Positions 12,024 to 22,986 of a DNA stretch of 64,000 nt are shown here, one piece after another. The position numbers and the translations under genes were made by a program. This DNA is from Ilyonectria destructans (taxonomy: Eukaryota > Ascomycota > Sordariomycetes > Hypocreales > Nectriaceae), in NCBI GenBank assembly GCA_020740775.1, contig JAHEWK010000025.1, positions 558,001-622,000 on the forward strand, written 5' to 3'. The notes under the pieces are model-generated. The model worked only from the letters and a program-made list of their open reading frames with translations. It was not told the origin of the DNA and ran no database searches. Numbering within the stretch: the stretch's first letter is position 1; each line of letters begins with the position of its first letter.

Positions 12024-13416
12024 ACCGGGGAAAGAGAAAACTGCGTCGATCTATTGCCGTTTATGGCTTTGATGGAACCCCTATCGAAGACCATATAAAC
12101 GGCTTGGTTGACCAGCTGTAGCCACAATAGGCCCGTCGTAGAGGCCGAGTCTTACGGGCGGGGCAGATATGGGCACACGCCGGAAAGGTGCCTAATTACG
12201 GGCACCTGATCATGTCGTGGCGGGGACAGATGGGTATCAGACCGTCGGTGGCGCTTGATAAACAGACAAATGTAGAGGTGAGCAACCCTAAAGCCAAGAC
12301 GGCGTTTATTCAGCCTGGCGGGTCACTTACCGGTGCGAGAAGGGCAAGACGCGGTTGCCTTGAAAGAAGATGCATGAAATCGTGGTGGGGCAGTAAGGGG
12401 AGAAACTGTCGATTCAGCAGCACGTGCGGATTGGGAACCATTGGCGTGGTATCTTGCCTCAGTTGAATTTGTATCGCTTGCCCCGCACACACCCTGTCAG
12501 CATCAAATCGTAGTAGGGCAGACCGGTCCGCTCCGCGCAGATCACTTAGAGCTGACTGGATGGTCTGCGTTATCTATCGCCCTCAGAGGAAAAAACTTGC
12601 TGTCGCATTGCAGGTGTTGGTTGTAACCGAGCTTCCTGTCTTACCTCACACGATTGCGACTAGGCCGGGCAAAGTGTCCGTGGCTTATTGTCTCAATTGT
12701 GGGGTAGTATGGACCAATGGGTCATTGAAATTGTGTCCCTTAGCGACCCTAGTCAGACTTGAATCGACTACTTGGGTTAGTTAGATGGGCGCGGAGCGGG
12801 CCGATCCCTTAGAGCCGATTGGATGATCCGCGTTATCTCTTTCCGCGCGGAAAGAGATTTTTTTTATTGTTGCTTATATTGCAGGTAAATAGTTATTGGT
12901 TATAATCGGAGCTTGCTGTCCTGTCTTCGGCCGTTGCTGCCTGACATGCAGCCTGCACCAATACCAAGACGGTAATGCACTTTACTATCCGAGTTATACA
13001 TTACCTTAGTCAACACCCTATAGATGTCGAGCTGACGTGGCTTCCTCGAAAGTAGACCCATCAGTTGCTTGTCTGCCGGCAGCAGCCAAGGCGGATAAAA
13101 CCGGCAGGATGCGGTGTTTTCTCAGCCAACGTTGCCGGAAATGCGTTGACCCATTGCTGCCTGATGCTCAAACCTGCAGCATCACCAAAACAGTCATGCA
13201 CTTTGCCATCCGAACTGCACGTTGCCTCGGTCGAGCTGAGGTGGCTCACTGGGGGGCTGCGGGGATGGATCCGGGAGGGGAGACCATTCCGTCGTTATTG
13301 CAGCCTACAGCTCTTGGTTTTGTGGATCATTATTGTGGATCGCTCTCTGGGGTACGGGGTAAGGAGGATAGATTGCAAGTGGGGCTCAGATCACAACAGC
13401 GCGTCCGCGATTACGG
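12024..13416. repeat. Dispersed repeat R2, copy 1
   Basis: About 1.4 kb resembling 41475-42560 in the same orientation, from GAAAGAGAAAACTGC to ACAACAGCGCGTCCGCGATT. Shared landmarks include CCCGTCGTAGAGG, GGCGGATAAAACCGGCA and CATGCACTTTGCCATCCGAA. This copy is longer because parts are duplicated within it (about 12535-12660 against 12795-12925, and 12925-13010 against 13140-13225). No protein family is recognisable. Many differences between copies are C/T or G/A, as expected after repeat-induced point mutation. Confidence 0.65.
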
Positions 13417-13787
13417 TACCTAGTAGTAGTAGGAGGAGGCAGCCGGTGCAGCCCATAACAGTCAGGGGACTAGTGCGCGCACGAGCCAAGATTTCTTGTA
13501 TTCGGACCCGATACCAGATCAGAAAGGCGCTAGAAATTCTTGTATTAGGACCTACTATAACTGACAATTGGTACAGTAGGGGCAGCGTAAGACCAATCAG
13601 AAAAATGCCTCAACGCAAGCTTAACAACCCGTTGCCCCTTTGATAACAGTGTCCTACGTCTTACAATCATCGTCGTTGAATCTGCATTTATACGTATATC
13701 GGGTGTCCTCCCCTCAGCACCCTCTCCGTTCACCACCATCATCCGTCACCTGTAATCTCTTGCAACGATTTATATGATCACATTGGA

Positions 13788-14848
13788 ATGGCGCCAACAT
13801 ACTTCCTGCCACCCGACTTCTTGAGTTACCCAGCACCACAAGAAGGTAACCCGGGGCCAATTCAGCTTGGTCAATTTATTTCAAGCCACAAAGATCCCGG
13901 CCATACTGTTGCCTCCCTTGCTCCCCTAGACTTAGAGGAGTATGGCATCAAAACACATACAGTCTCGGGCACTGCTATGGCACACAAGTATTCGACATCG
14001 GCCACGGAGCATGCAAGCCTCTTTCTTAAGTCTGTGGAGTTGGTAGGGGCAAAGCTGGGTTTCAGCTTCCAAGACACCGATTTCAACAACTTGTTATCTG
14101 AGATCGAGCAATTCGAGGCCCAATCGATTATCGTAAAGGACGAGACCTACGTTAAGGACAGTATGGGAAAGCCAGAAATACAAGGATGGATCAAAGGGGT
14201 TTTTTTCAAGAAGTCTGTGTACATTGTGGACGGAATTCTGATCGCGAAGCCGAAAAGTGATAAAACTAAGATCTCAACGTCAGCTGAAGCTACTTCGGGC
14301 GCCTCAGGAGCTCTGGAAGTACCAGTCGGGCCGCCCGCTCATGCACCCGCGTTTGGTGGAGTTTTCCAACATAAGACTTCAAGGAAGTATGGCTTGTCGT
14401 TTGTGCCTAGTACCTGTGACGGTACAAGAGCACGAACGAGGTCGAGTGCGACTTGGGCAAAATGATTGTTTACAAGGAGAGAAAGAGATTCCTAAGGAAA
14501 GCTCTGACTTAAGCTAATTACACAATATTCATAAAGTGAGACTATTCATAAAGTATGAAAGTCACATGATCGTTCCCTCACAGTACCCCGTTCATATATG
14601 GCTTCAGGATCCGGGAATGCTTTTACCGAAAAGGTGTAGCAGAGTCAAAGGCAATCACGAAAGGAGCGAAATTGAGTACAGAGAGGAAAGACCAAAAACC
14701 AATGGCTGAGGAGGAGGCTCAAGTTGTATTCTCTGGCCTGGCGGAGGAGAACGTGACAATTGATGATCTCGGAGAGGGAGCAGATGGCCTGGAAGCGTGG
14801 GAGGCGTGGGACGATGCCGGTCAAGAAAAATGCATTGTTATCTCGTAA
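13788..14848 (+). pseudogene. Fungal gene of unknown function interrupted by a solo LTR
   Basis: The first part, 13788-14414 (209 codons), starts with YFLPPDF and contains GNPGPIQLGQFI, an acidic FEAQSIIVKDETYV stretch, a hydrophobic VYIVDGILIAK strand and FGGVFQHKTSRKYGLSFVPS. At 14415 a solo LTR begins. Directly after the LTR and its target duplication, at 14588, a frame continues with FIYGFRIRECFYRKG and an acidic tail, ending at TAA 14848. Omitting the LTR and one 5-bp duplicate leaves 295 codons without a stop, so the two halves were one gene. As it stands the frame ends inside the LTR (TGA 14463-14465). The layout of beta-strand-rich blocks recalls a widespread fungal family. A link to gasdermin-like RCD-1 proteins is only a guess to be tested by profile search. 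Confidence 0.75.
14415..14582. repeat. Solo LTR (168 bp) with 5-bp target duplication GTACC
   Basis: The segment starts TGTGACGG and ends CCTCACA, giving the TG...CA ends of a retrotransposon LTR, and is flanked by GTACC at 14410-14414 and 14583-14587. A second copy in reverse orientation lies at 54624-54782 with its own duplication. No internal retrotransposon region is present, so it is a solo LTR left by LTR-LTR recombination. It interrupts the gene that starts at 13788. Confidence 0.88.
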
Positions 14849-15792
14849 AGGGTGGAGGGTTAGCCCAAGTGCCTCAGAGGCTCCCTTTTTACCTTTCTTT
14901 CTTTCCCCCTTTTTTTTTTTTTACCTTTCTCAAATGATGAACGGGAAAGTCACAGGATAGCATGACCAATTAGTTATATCAGACAAGGAATTAATACGAT
15001 GATCACAAGATCACGGGACTGTACGAGCGGTTAGACCCCCTTTTCTTCTCTGTCCATGTATGCTAGTCAGCATGTCCTTGCCGTAGAGACTTTAGCAGTT
15101 AAAAACTATGCTGTCCTTAACGAAGTGCCCCTTACCAATTCCGGCTGACTACAACACGATTGCGTGATTGATGTCCATGCCAACTTCTCCCGCTTGAAAC
15201 TCCTGTATGTGCCATACGGTCTCGACTTAGTGTAGACAGTTGTCACGAAGAGCGCAGTTACGATATGAGGGGACAGCTTGAATAGGTCACAACCGAGCAT
15301 AGGAAATAGATAAATGAAAGAGCCCTTGATTCAATACAAAGGGAAAAATCTCGCAGAAGGGATTTATCACACACAACAGGGATTTCCCCTATTGTGGGGC
15401 AGCTACAGCCAATTAGAGGCTAGCTCCTTGTGACAACAGTCGATTGCTGTCAAATACTACAATCTGAAGAGCCAGGGTGGACTAGGGCTCAAACTATCGA
15501 TAGAAGAAGTGATCGAAGTGACGGTGTTGACGGAATTGATCAATCTATGATGTATCGAACTGTTGAAGAAGAGGTTGTTGTATGAAGAAAGAAGTGGTCT
15601 GACCACCTATATTTGGACTATGTGCAATTCGACACATGCACTATCCACCTCAATAGCCCAAATGTGGTTGATAATCACAGCGAGTCTAGGACATCTGAGA
15701 TTCTCCCGCTGATTCTCTCATACATCCGTTCTCCATGATAGTCAAATAAGACAGAAAGGGCAACGGACTGGTAGCCATCCCGCTCCCTGGCG
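14849..15792. other. Intergenic stretch
   Basis: About 0.9 kb with a 14-base T tract near 14910 and no recognised gene. It presumably includes the 3' end of the interrupted gene and the promoter of the exonuclease-like gene. Confidence 0.4.
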
Positions 15793-16551
15793 ATGGTCAT
15801 GAATAATAAAACATCAAGTCTGGTTTTTGTGGATAATACAGCTGCCTTGTCGAAAATGGTCGACTCTCTGGACGGACTGCCCACCATGCCACCATCAATG
15901 TTTATCGACCTTGAAGGAGTTAATCTTTCTCGACACGGCACTGTCTCAATCCTGCAGATTTACATTCTACCTGCCAAGCGTACTTATCTGCTAGATGTGT
16001 ACACGCTCCGCGACAAGTGTTTTTCGACACCTGGGGAGAATGGCCGCACTCTCAAAGAAATATTGGAATCCGAACTCATTCCCAAGGTGTTCTTCGATGT
16101 TCGTAACGATTCGGATGCACTCCATGCCCATTTTCAGATCGACTTAGCTGGTATACTCGATCTTCAACTGATGGAGCTTGCAACGCGAACTTTTCCTAAG
16201 AAATGTGTCAATGGACTCTCAAAGTGCATCGAGAGAGACGCGCCTCTTTCCTTACAGGAAAGGCTGACCTGGACACAAACCAAGGACAGGGGTGTTCGAC
16301 TTTTTGCTCCGGAAAAGGGCGGAAAGTATGAGGTGTTCAATGAACGTCCATTACCCGATGGCATCAAGCTCTACTGCGCCCAAGACGTACAAATTCTGCC
16401 GCGCTTGTGGGCCTACTATAATGGTAAGCTAAGCGAAAGATGGCGAGAAAAGGTAATCGTGGGTTCAAAGGAAAGAGTGCAGTCATCTCATTCCCTTGCT
16501 TTTAATGGCAAAGGACGGCACATGGCTTTGGCTCCATCTGGGTGGCAGTGA
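15793..16551 (+). CDS. DEDD-type 3'-5' exonuclease-like protein (RNase D/WRN-exonuclease fold)
   Basis: An uninterrupted frame of 252 codons. The three exonuclease motifs are in order: ExoI FIDLEGVNLSRHGTVSILQI (D and E metal ligands, about residues 37-56), ExoII FFDVRNDSDALHAHF, and ExoIII with an acidic residue at YCAQDVQILPRLW. The family removes nucleotides from 3' ends using two metal ions bound by four acidic residues. Fungal single-domain members have no settled role. The C terminus is short and polar, with no helicase or HRDC domain. The start at 15793 is the first ATG of the frame, about 40 residues before ExoI. The gene appears intact between a split gene and hAT copy B. Confidence 0.78.
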   Translation: MVMNNKTSSLVFVDNTAALSKMVDSLDGLPTMPPSMFIDLEGVNLSRHGTVSILQIYILPAKRTYLLDVYTLRDKCFSTPGENGRTLKEILESELIPKVFFDVRNDSDALHAHFQIDLAGILDLQLMELATRTFPKKCVNGLSKCIERDAPLSLQERLTWTQTKDRGVRLFAPEKGGKYEVFNERPLPDGIKLYCAQDVQILPRLWAYYNGKLSERWREKVIVGSKERVQSSHSLAFNGKGRHMALAPSGWQ

Positions 16552-16979
16552 GGACCTGTCGTTTTATTTCTTTCAGCACCACCGTTGTGTTTCATCATCT
16601 TTGTTTCTTGACCAAGACTTTCTCTGCTTAATATAATTCTATGGAGTTTTGCTGGTGCGGCATTTCCCAACGTATGAGCGTGTCGTTGGCCATGCCAGCA
16701 ACCTCAAGCGTCGAATCCCAACGTATGTCAGGACTTCCTAGCTATGGTCACCATTCCGGTGGTTGTTATGTGCAGCAAGGGTGGATTCAGGTTTACGGGT
16801 TGAGCAAAGGTGGCCATAGAATGTCAGAAAAGCAGAGCAATGGGAGAAGAAATGGGGAAAAATTAAACAGGGCCCAAAGATGCAGTCAAGTTTTTGGTTC
16901 CTAAAGATGGACAGGTGGTGAATTGAGCATTCAAACGGTTGCTTGATGCCAGGGGGTGAATCTTCTCAGGCAGCAAAGG

Positions 16980-17215
16980 ACAGAGCAACCACTGAAGGAG
17001 GGGTATCGGTACATCTTTTGAGGGCCTAAGCTCGGTTTTACTTCAAAGTTGAAAGAGACATTGTCTCCCGCAGGGCTTCCTACGTCTCAATTTATCTTTA
17101 CAAGTCATTGAATAGGTGGCATGATCTACTTAATCGGCTCGATTTTCAAAATGGAAGAGAAATTACCGGATGATGACCCTACAGGGAGACGATCAAATTG
17201 AACCCGGGCTACACG
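16980..17215. repeat. Dispersed repeat R1, copy 2, ending at hAT copy B
   Basis: Matches 11660-11872 (CAACCACTGAAGGAGG, CTTAATCGGCTCGATTTT and GATGACCCTACAGGGAGACG). The match ends at 17215, the base before the hAT terminal repeat, and no continuation is seen after the element at 20239. Confidence 0.6.
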
Positions 17216-20200
17216 CAAGGCTCGAACCCACTACACTGTAAATCCACGTGGACCACATATAAGTGGCCCATCTCTATTACATCCACTTGTCGGCGCTCAG
17301 ATTACGTAATAATCCACTACACTTGGACACGAAAGTGGATGTAATGGAGTGGATTTAGGTGGATTTAGGTACAGTGGGATATTCCCTGACCCTGTATGGT
17401 TCATAGTACTTATTTTTGTATATGACTGCCTATTAAATCGAGGTACCTGGACCCAAGTTAGCCGAGGTCGATCACCCCTACAGCTAATCTAATAATATTA
17501 GACGAGAAACTACCCCTATTGAGTGCGTTTTCTACAGATTTCCTGCTTTGTTTTTGCCAAAAAAAAAATTGATGTCAGCCAACCAGCCAGGCCAACCAGG
17601 CCAACAGCAGCAGCTCGAAGACTGTCTTTTTCGCCATTTCAGAGGCTGGAATTGGTCAGAACGCGCTCGTGATACTAGCTCTTGGCTGTGGGACTTTGGC
17701 TATGATATTCAACGTCATGGCTTACGCAAATGGGCTTGCAAGGACTGTATCCTCGGAAATCGTCCCATTATCGCGAGTTTTACCTCTTCAGGTCTCCAGA
17801 ACGCGGCAAATCATCTATGGCGTGAGCACAAAACACCAGCACCAGAGGGAGAGAAAAAGAGCACAGCACAGCTCAAATCCGAAGGCGCACTGAAATCGAA
17901 CCAGCCGACTATTGCCTCTGTTTTGAAACTGGACGTCAACAAGCCTACGGAACAGAATATCGCGAATAGCTTCATCTCACGCTTTGATAAGCAACACTTT
18001 CAGCGTATGCTAGTCGAGTTAATCGTCAGTAGCAACCAGTCATTTTCCTTCGCCGAGAACCTCATCCTCCGAGAAATCTTCGACTATTTGAGTCCCTCCG
18101 TTTCCATCCAACACGCCAACTTGACTGCCACGGCTGTCCGATATAAGATCATTCAAGAGTATAACCGCCACAAGCAGACGGTTATCGAGGTGCTGAGGAA
18201 CTCCCCTGGAGCCCTTCATATTTCATTTGATGGCTGGACGTCTCGAAATAAGCTTGCCCTCTACGGTATTGCTTGTTTTTTCAGAGACGAGAAGAATCGG
18301 CCATGCAAAATCATGATTGGAGTTCCAGAGGCTCATCGTCACTTCGGCTCAACGATCGGTGGGGAGGTTCTCGACGTCCTACACACTCTTGGCGTGGGTC
18401 CAGAGAAGGTTGGCTATTTCACGCTCGACAATGCAGAAAACAACGATACTGCCATGGAGGTCATTGGTGCTGAACTTGGGTTCGATGGCCGACTGCGCCG
18501 AGGACGCTGTATTGGCCACACAATTAACTTGTCAGCCAAGGCGCTCTTATTTGGCAAAAACGCCGACGCGTTCGAGAAGCAATTGTCAGGCGCAGAAGCG
18601 TTATCTGATACTGAATACGCTCAATGGCGCAAAAAAGGACCAGTTGGCAAGTTACACAATATCGTAGTTGATGTGCGTATTAGCCACCGGCTGATTTACT
18701 TGTTCAAGGAGGTCCAGAGGGTAAGCGGTTTAACTAAATCCTATTCGTCTCATATTAACTCGGTATATCTAACAGGACGAAATTAATCGCGCCACCACCC
18801 TTAAACTCCGATCGAAGAAACCACTCAAGCTAATTATCGACAACGACACGCGTTGGCTGTCGCAACTCTACATGATCCGCAGGGCTCTACGGTTGAAAAC
18901 CTCTATCGAACTCCTACTGATCAAGTATAAGGCGCAATGGGAGGACGAAAATCGGTCTAAAAAGACTGGCCAAGTGACACAAGCCAAGTTGGCGAAAAAA
19001 CCACGCATCCTCCGAGACGAGAATCAGCTAACGGACAAAGACTGGGAGGTTCTTTACCATTTGGAGGCTATTCTGACTGTTTTTGAGACCGTGGTAAAGA
19101 CGCTTGAGGGTGATGGACACATCCGCAGGCGTAAGCAAGGCTGGACTGGCTCCTATGGCAATATCTGGGACGTGGTGCTTGGCTATGAGTTGCTGCTTAA
19201 CACACTGGAAGAATATAAGCAACTTGCTGCCGATTTTCCTGATCCAGAGCACTTCCGCATCGGAATCAACCTTGCTTGGGATAAGCTGGATGAATATTAT
19301 CGGCGGCTGGACGAGACGCCCATCTACTATACGGCTATGGTGCTCCATCCAGCTTATCGTTGGGACTGGTTTGATGAAACGTGGGCTCATAAGCCTAGCT
19401 GGGTTGAAAAGGCAAAAGAGATGGTTGCCGACGTCTGGCTGTCCGATTACGCTCATCTCGAGGTTAGAACCAGCAGCAGCAGAGGCGACGACGAGCCACC
19501 AGCAAAAAGACCTCGGTTTTTCAATCCCTTCGAGAAGAACAGTCGTCTGCCAAGCTCAATACCAGCCTACGCAGCAGCTATTGTTGGTGACGAGTACCAA
19601 GCGTGGCAGACGGATCGTGACGCCAGCGACGTCAACGTTCGTGATCCAATTGGTTACTGGATCACTAAGCAAGGCAGATATCCTCGGTTATCCAGGATGG
19701 CATTGGACTTCCTGACGATCCAGCCGATGTCAGCCGAGTGTGAGAGGTTATTTTCAGCTGCTGGCAAGATGGTCTCGGGGTTGCGTACGAACCTAGATGC
19801 TGAGATTATCGCCATTTGTCAGGTCTTACGCTCTTGGTACCGTGCTGGCCTTATCAAGGACCTGGATCCATTGCTTAAGTCACACGTTGAAAGTAAGCTG
19901 GATGCCGGCTGTGGGACTCTAAGCGACGACGAGCTGGCTCTTGCTGAGTCAAAATGGCTATTCGAGGGCGAGGACAGCGCCAGCGAGGTTGACGATTCAT
20001 CACAGCAGCAAGAGGCTGAAGAGTTAGTGTCAACCTCTGAAAGTGAGGCTGAATAGGCGTCGACGAGGTTGTGAATAGCCTCAAAAATCCACTTACAAAA
20101 ATCCACTTATAAATCCACGTGTACATCCATTCCACTCCGGTCGAATATGTGTTACATCCACTATGTAATTGCCTAATAAATCGTACATCCACTCTACTTG

Positions 20201-20238
20201 GTCCAAAAGTGGAGTGGATGTAGTGGTTTCGAGCCTTG
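17216..20238 (+). mobile_element. hAT DNA transposon, copy B
   Basis: A 3,023-bp element in plus orientation, with the same ends as copies A and C. The last 8 bases on the left (gctacacg) and the first 8 on the right (ccaatact) do not match, so it lacks a target duplication. Both subterminal 160-bp regions hold six copies of GTGGAT or its inverse ATCCAC, probable transposase-binding sites. Confidence 0.93.
17572..20056 (+). CDS. hAT transposase (copy B)
   Basis: Exons 17572-18720 and 18776-20056 join in phase 0 across a 55-bp intron (GTAAGC...CTAACAG), giving 809 residues. A BED-type zinc finger lies near residues 30-80 (W-x-W, CKDC, then H-x4-H in HLWREH). The catalytic RNase H-like region follows: LHISFDGWTS, then YFTLDNAENNDTAM, and GRCIGHTINLSAKALL. 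Exon 2 opens with the hAT signature IIDNDTRWLSQL. The C-terminal dimerisation (hATC) region is PMSAECERLFSAAGKMVSGL. The enzyme cuts and pastes the element and creates 8-bp duplications. The ATG at 17572 gives MSANQPGQPGQQQQ. The protein is identical in all three copies, so the element moved very recently. I cannot assign it to a named subfamily. Confidence 0.93.
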
Positions 20239-21229
20239 CCAATACTCCGAACGTACATCCGGAAGTTCGCCAAGGACGAGAGCTCCTATCAAGGGGGTTC
20301 AGGAGACTTGAATCTGGTGACAATTGGGAGGGTCAAGGGGAAACACCACTCGATCCACGACGCTGAATTTATGGTCACCGCCGTTGGTGGCGATGATCGT
20401 GAGAGCGCCAAGGATGATGAAAGTACGAAACAGATGATTAAGGTCACGAGGAGGATAGATCAGGTTTCAAGCAAAGGTTATGAGCAGGTTTAGTGCCAAG
20501 GCTTAATACCATACTTGATAAACAAATGAGACGGACAAGCAAGTGAGATACCGAACTGCAATTGACTCATAGCTTAGCCTACATTTAGAGTTAGACTCTA
20601 CATGAGGCACCGAGAATAATAGTATCCAGGATATAACATAGTTACTCCCCAAGATCGATATCTTTACATCCATAATCACCTCCAAGCTCAATACCTAAGC
20701 ATTAGTTTGGCTCTTATAATAATAGTAGTGATAGGCCTTCTCGGTTAACATCCATAGCTTACGCCTGTTTTTGAGAGAGACATTTACAACTCGGCTGTCA
20801 GACTACGAGAAGACACCGACATCGATTCACCGTTCGAGCTCGCCTTCTATGCGGATCACACCGTCTTCCTTGACGTCGCCAGCCCAAGAAGTCGTGGCCT
20901 TGGCCAAGGCAGAGAAGGAATTGAGAGCGTACAGTATGTCATTGGACCAGTCGAAGATGCGGAGGAGGGCATTGCATTGAAAGCCGAAATATCTCCACTC
21001 CATTCGCGTTCCGGCTCAAGGGGTGGTAACATCATCATCCATACTGACACCACCATATGGTGAGATCTCCTCAGGGACATCCAAGTATCACTGGCACGCG
21101 CCCTTTGAAGCATTTCATGCACAAAAACACAAAAGCGACGCCGGGCTCCCGACCTGCTGGTGAAGAGGATGGTCGGTCAGGATCACGACCTGGGTCTTGT
21201 CCCATGAATGGGCCCTTGTACTGACTGGG
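20239..21229. other. Region with one short gene fragment
   Basis: Mostly without recognisable genes. From about 20812 to 21063 a plus-strand frame without a start reads LREDTDIDSPFELAFYADHT...FLDVASPRSRGLG...IIIHTDTTIW and stops at TGA. It looks like the end of a protein-coding gene, but I do not recognise the family. A 48-codon frame at 20370-20493 is probably chance. Confidence 0.35.
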
Positions 21230-22254
21230 CTAGATCTCCTTCACAACCCTCTCTATCGCCAACTTCAAATTCGCAATCTTCGCGCGCGTATTATCCCTAA
21301 TCCAAAGAAAAGTCCCCAACACAATCCTTCTTAGAATACTCGTCCCCGCCCGGATCCGCATCTGCCCTTTCCCCACAATATACAGCACCTTCTGCGCATA
21401 CGCGCGATTCAGCCTCGCCAGCTCCGCCGTGACACTCTCGTCCCTGAGCTCCGGCGGGCCCTCCGCATCCCCCGTGGACGCCGACGCCGCGGTGGTCTCC
21501 TGCTCGCTCGCGGCGCCAGACTTGGCAGCGGCCTGGCGCACAACGAACTTACGCACCTGATCGTAGATCAGCATGCCCAAATCCGGGCTGACGACCTCGT
21601 CCATGAAGCCATGGCGGACGACGAGGCGGTAGCAGCCGGAGGTGCTAGCGAAGCGGAAGATGTGGTAGCGCTCTTCCTCGGGGACGGATGGGGACTCGAC
21701 GGGGTGGAGGTGGAAGAAGACGGAGATATCGGGCAGAGCGCCAAGTTTGGAGGCGAAGTGGGTGAAGACGCTCGGAGTAAGAACGCCCGTCTTGTCGAAG
21801 AAGATGCCGATGCCACTGACGGGAGAGAGCATGTCGCCGCCCCAACGAGGTGTCAGCGCCAACTTACCCTCCTTATTCTCCATAACGAGAGCGCTGGGCC
21901 AAAAGCGGACCTCTGCTTCAGCACGCCACTGATTCTCCTTGCCAAACCTCCACAGTAGGAACATACCCGCCATAAGCGCCGAAATGAGCAGCGTGAACCA
22001 CACGCCGTCAGGCACCTTGTTGAGGGCCGACGAGAGATACAAGCCGTCGAAGGTAGCAAAGGCCAGGGCCGGCAAGAACACAAGCCATATCGGAAGGCGC
22101 CAGACGAGGATTGCAACCAGCGTGACCATAAGGGTGTCGAAAAAGGTGACGAAGATCACACATACGCCATAAGCATGGCCCAAGCTGGTGGTGTTGTTGT
22201 ACACGGCGGTGACGAGGATGGTGCCGAGCCTGAGCAGCCAGCTGAGGAAGGGGA
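21230..22254 (-). pseudogene. HAK/KUP-type potassium transporter, C-terminal fragment
   Basis: On the minus strand a frame of about 340 codons runs from GVPFLSWLLRLGTILVTAVY through NNTTSLGHAYGVCVIFVTFF to the stop at 21230. This is the highly conserved late transmembrane part of HAK/KUP K+ transporters, followed by hydrophobic helices (ILVWRLPIWLVFLPALAF, GVWFTLLISALMAGMFLLW) and the long cytosolic tail. Family members are about 750-850 residues; the first eight or so helices are missing. The codon before the homologous part lies just after an in-frame stop (TAA at about 22264), and nothing similar follows upstream. An AG at the boundary might be an old splice acceptor. It cannot form a transporter as it stands. 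Confidence 0.8.
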
Positions 22255-22986
22255 CTCCGGCTGACGATTACATCCCCCGCATCTACTGGTAAGCACCGAT
22301 GTTAAGTTACATTTCCGCGCCGCCAAGTGCATCGTTAAGGCTTGGCTTGCAGGTACTGAGCTGACACAAAGCGCATTGCGGCAGATGACTCGACGGGAGG
22401 AGCAGCAAATAAGGTGTAATGCCACTGGATTATTGAGTGAACCGTTCAGGGGGCGGTGCTTTTTCACCAGTTCGATGTTCTGTTGAAGATCTAACAGCCT
22501 TTCGCCAATCACGCGCGACCCTGCAATCTTACTGAAACGCGCTTTGCCCCCACTCGCTGTAAATTCGGCTAGCCAAGCGAACCAATCAACCTTTCGTTAT
22601 TAGAACCGCGTCCGAAAAGAGCTGACGAGGTTATCTGCCGTGACCGTGTTGTGTCTGTAATAGGCAGTGATACGCTAAACCAGGCCATGGTCCCTTGTGA
22701 GTCGCATTAACCGACCCAGTAGCTTGGCCTGGACCCCATTGATCGACAAAATGACACAAAACACGATCCAATGATCGGCTAGAACTACGAAACCCATGAC
22801 TTTGCGTGGGGTAGTCAAAAGGTGGTGGCGCAGCTGCGGTACCACTTTGTACCACCTCTTCTGGGTTAGTGGACATCTCATATCGCTTGTTGGGTCACGT
22901 CGATAAAGAGACATTCGGATACATCATCGTGCGAATTGTCATGTGAACATTTTTAACGCTATTATTTTCAGCGCGGCCCGAGTTGA

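Noticed and set aside
14415..14582. Reading the 14.4 kb insertion as a MITE
   Set aside because: Ends are TG...CA with 5-bp duplications (GTACC here, CTGAC at the second copy) and only about 10 bp of imperfect inverted similarity, which fits a solo LTR better.
4883..20238. Simple inversion between hAT copies A (minus) and B (plus)
   Set aside because: If the two had exchanged, the left flank of A would match the inverted left flank of B (cagcctgc against cgtgtagc) and likewise on the right (gtttgctc against ccaatact). Neither pair matches.
22255..22295. Plus-strand DYIPRIYW before a GTAAG, resembling a K+ transporter segment on the opposite strand
   Set aside because: The real transporter fragment is on the minus strand; an eight-residue resemblance is most likely chance.
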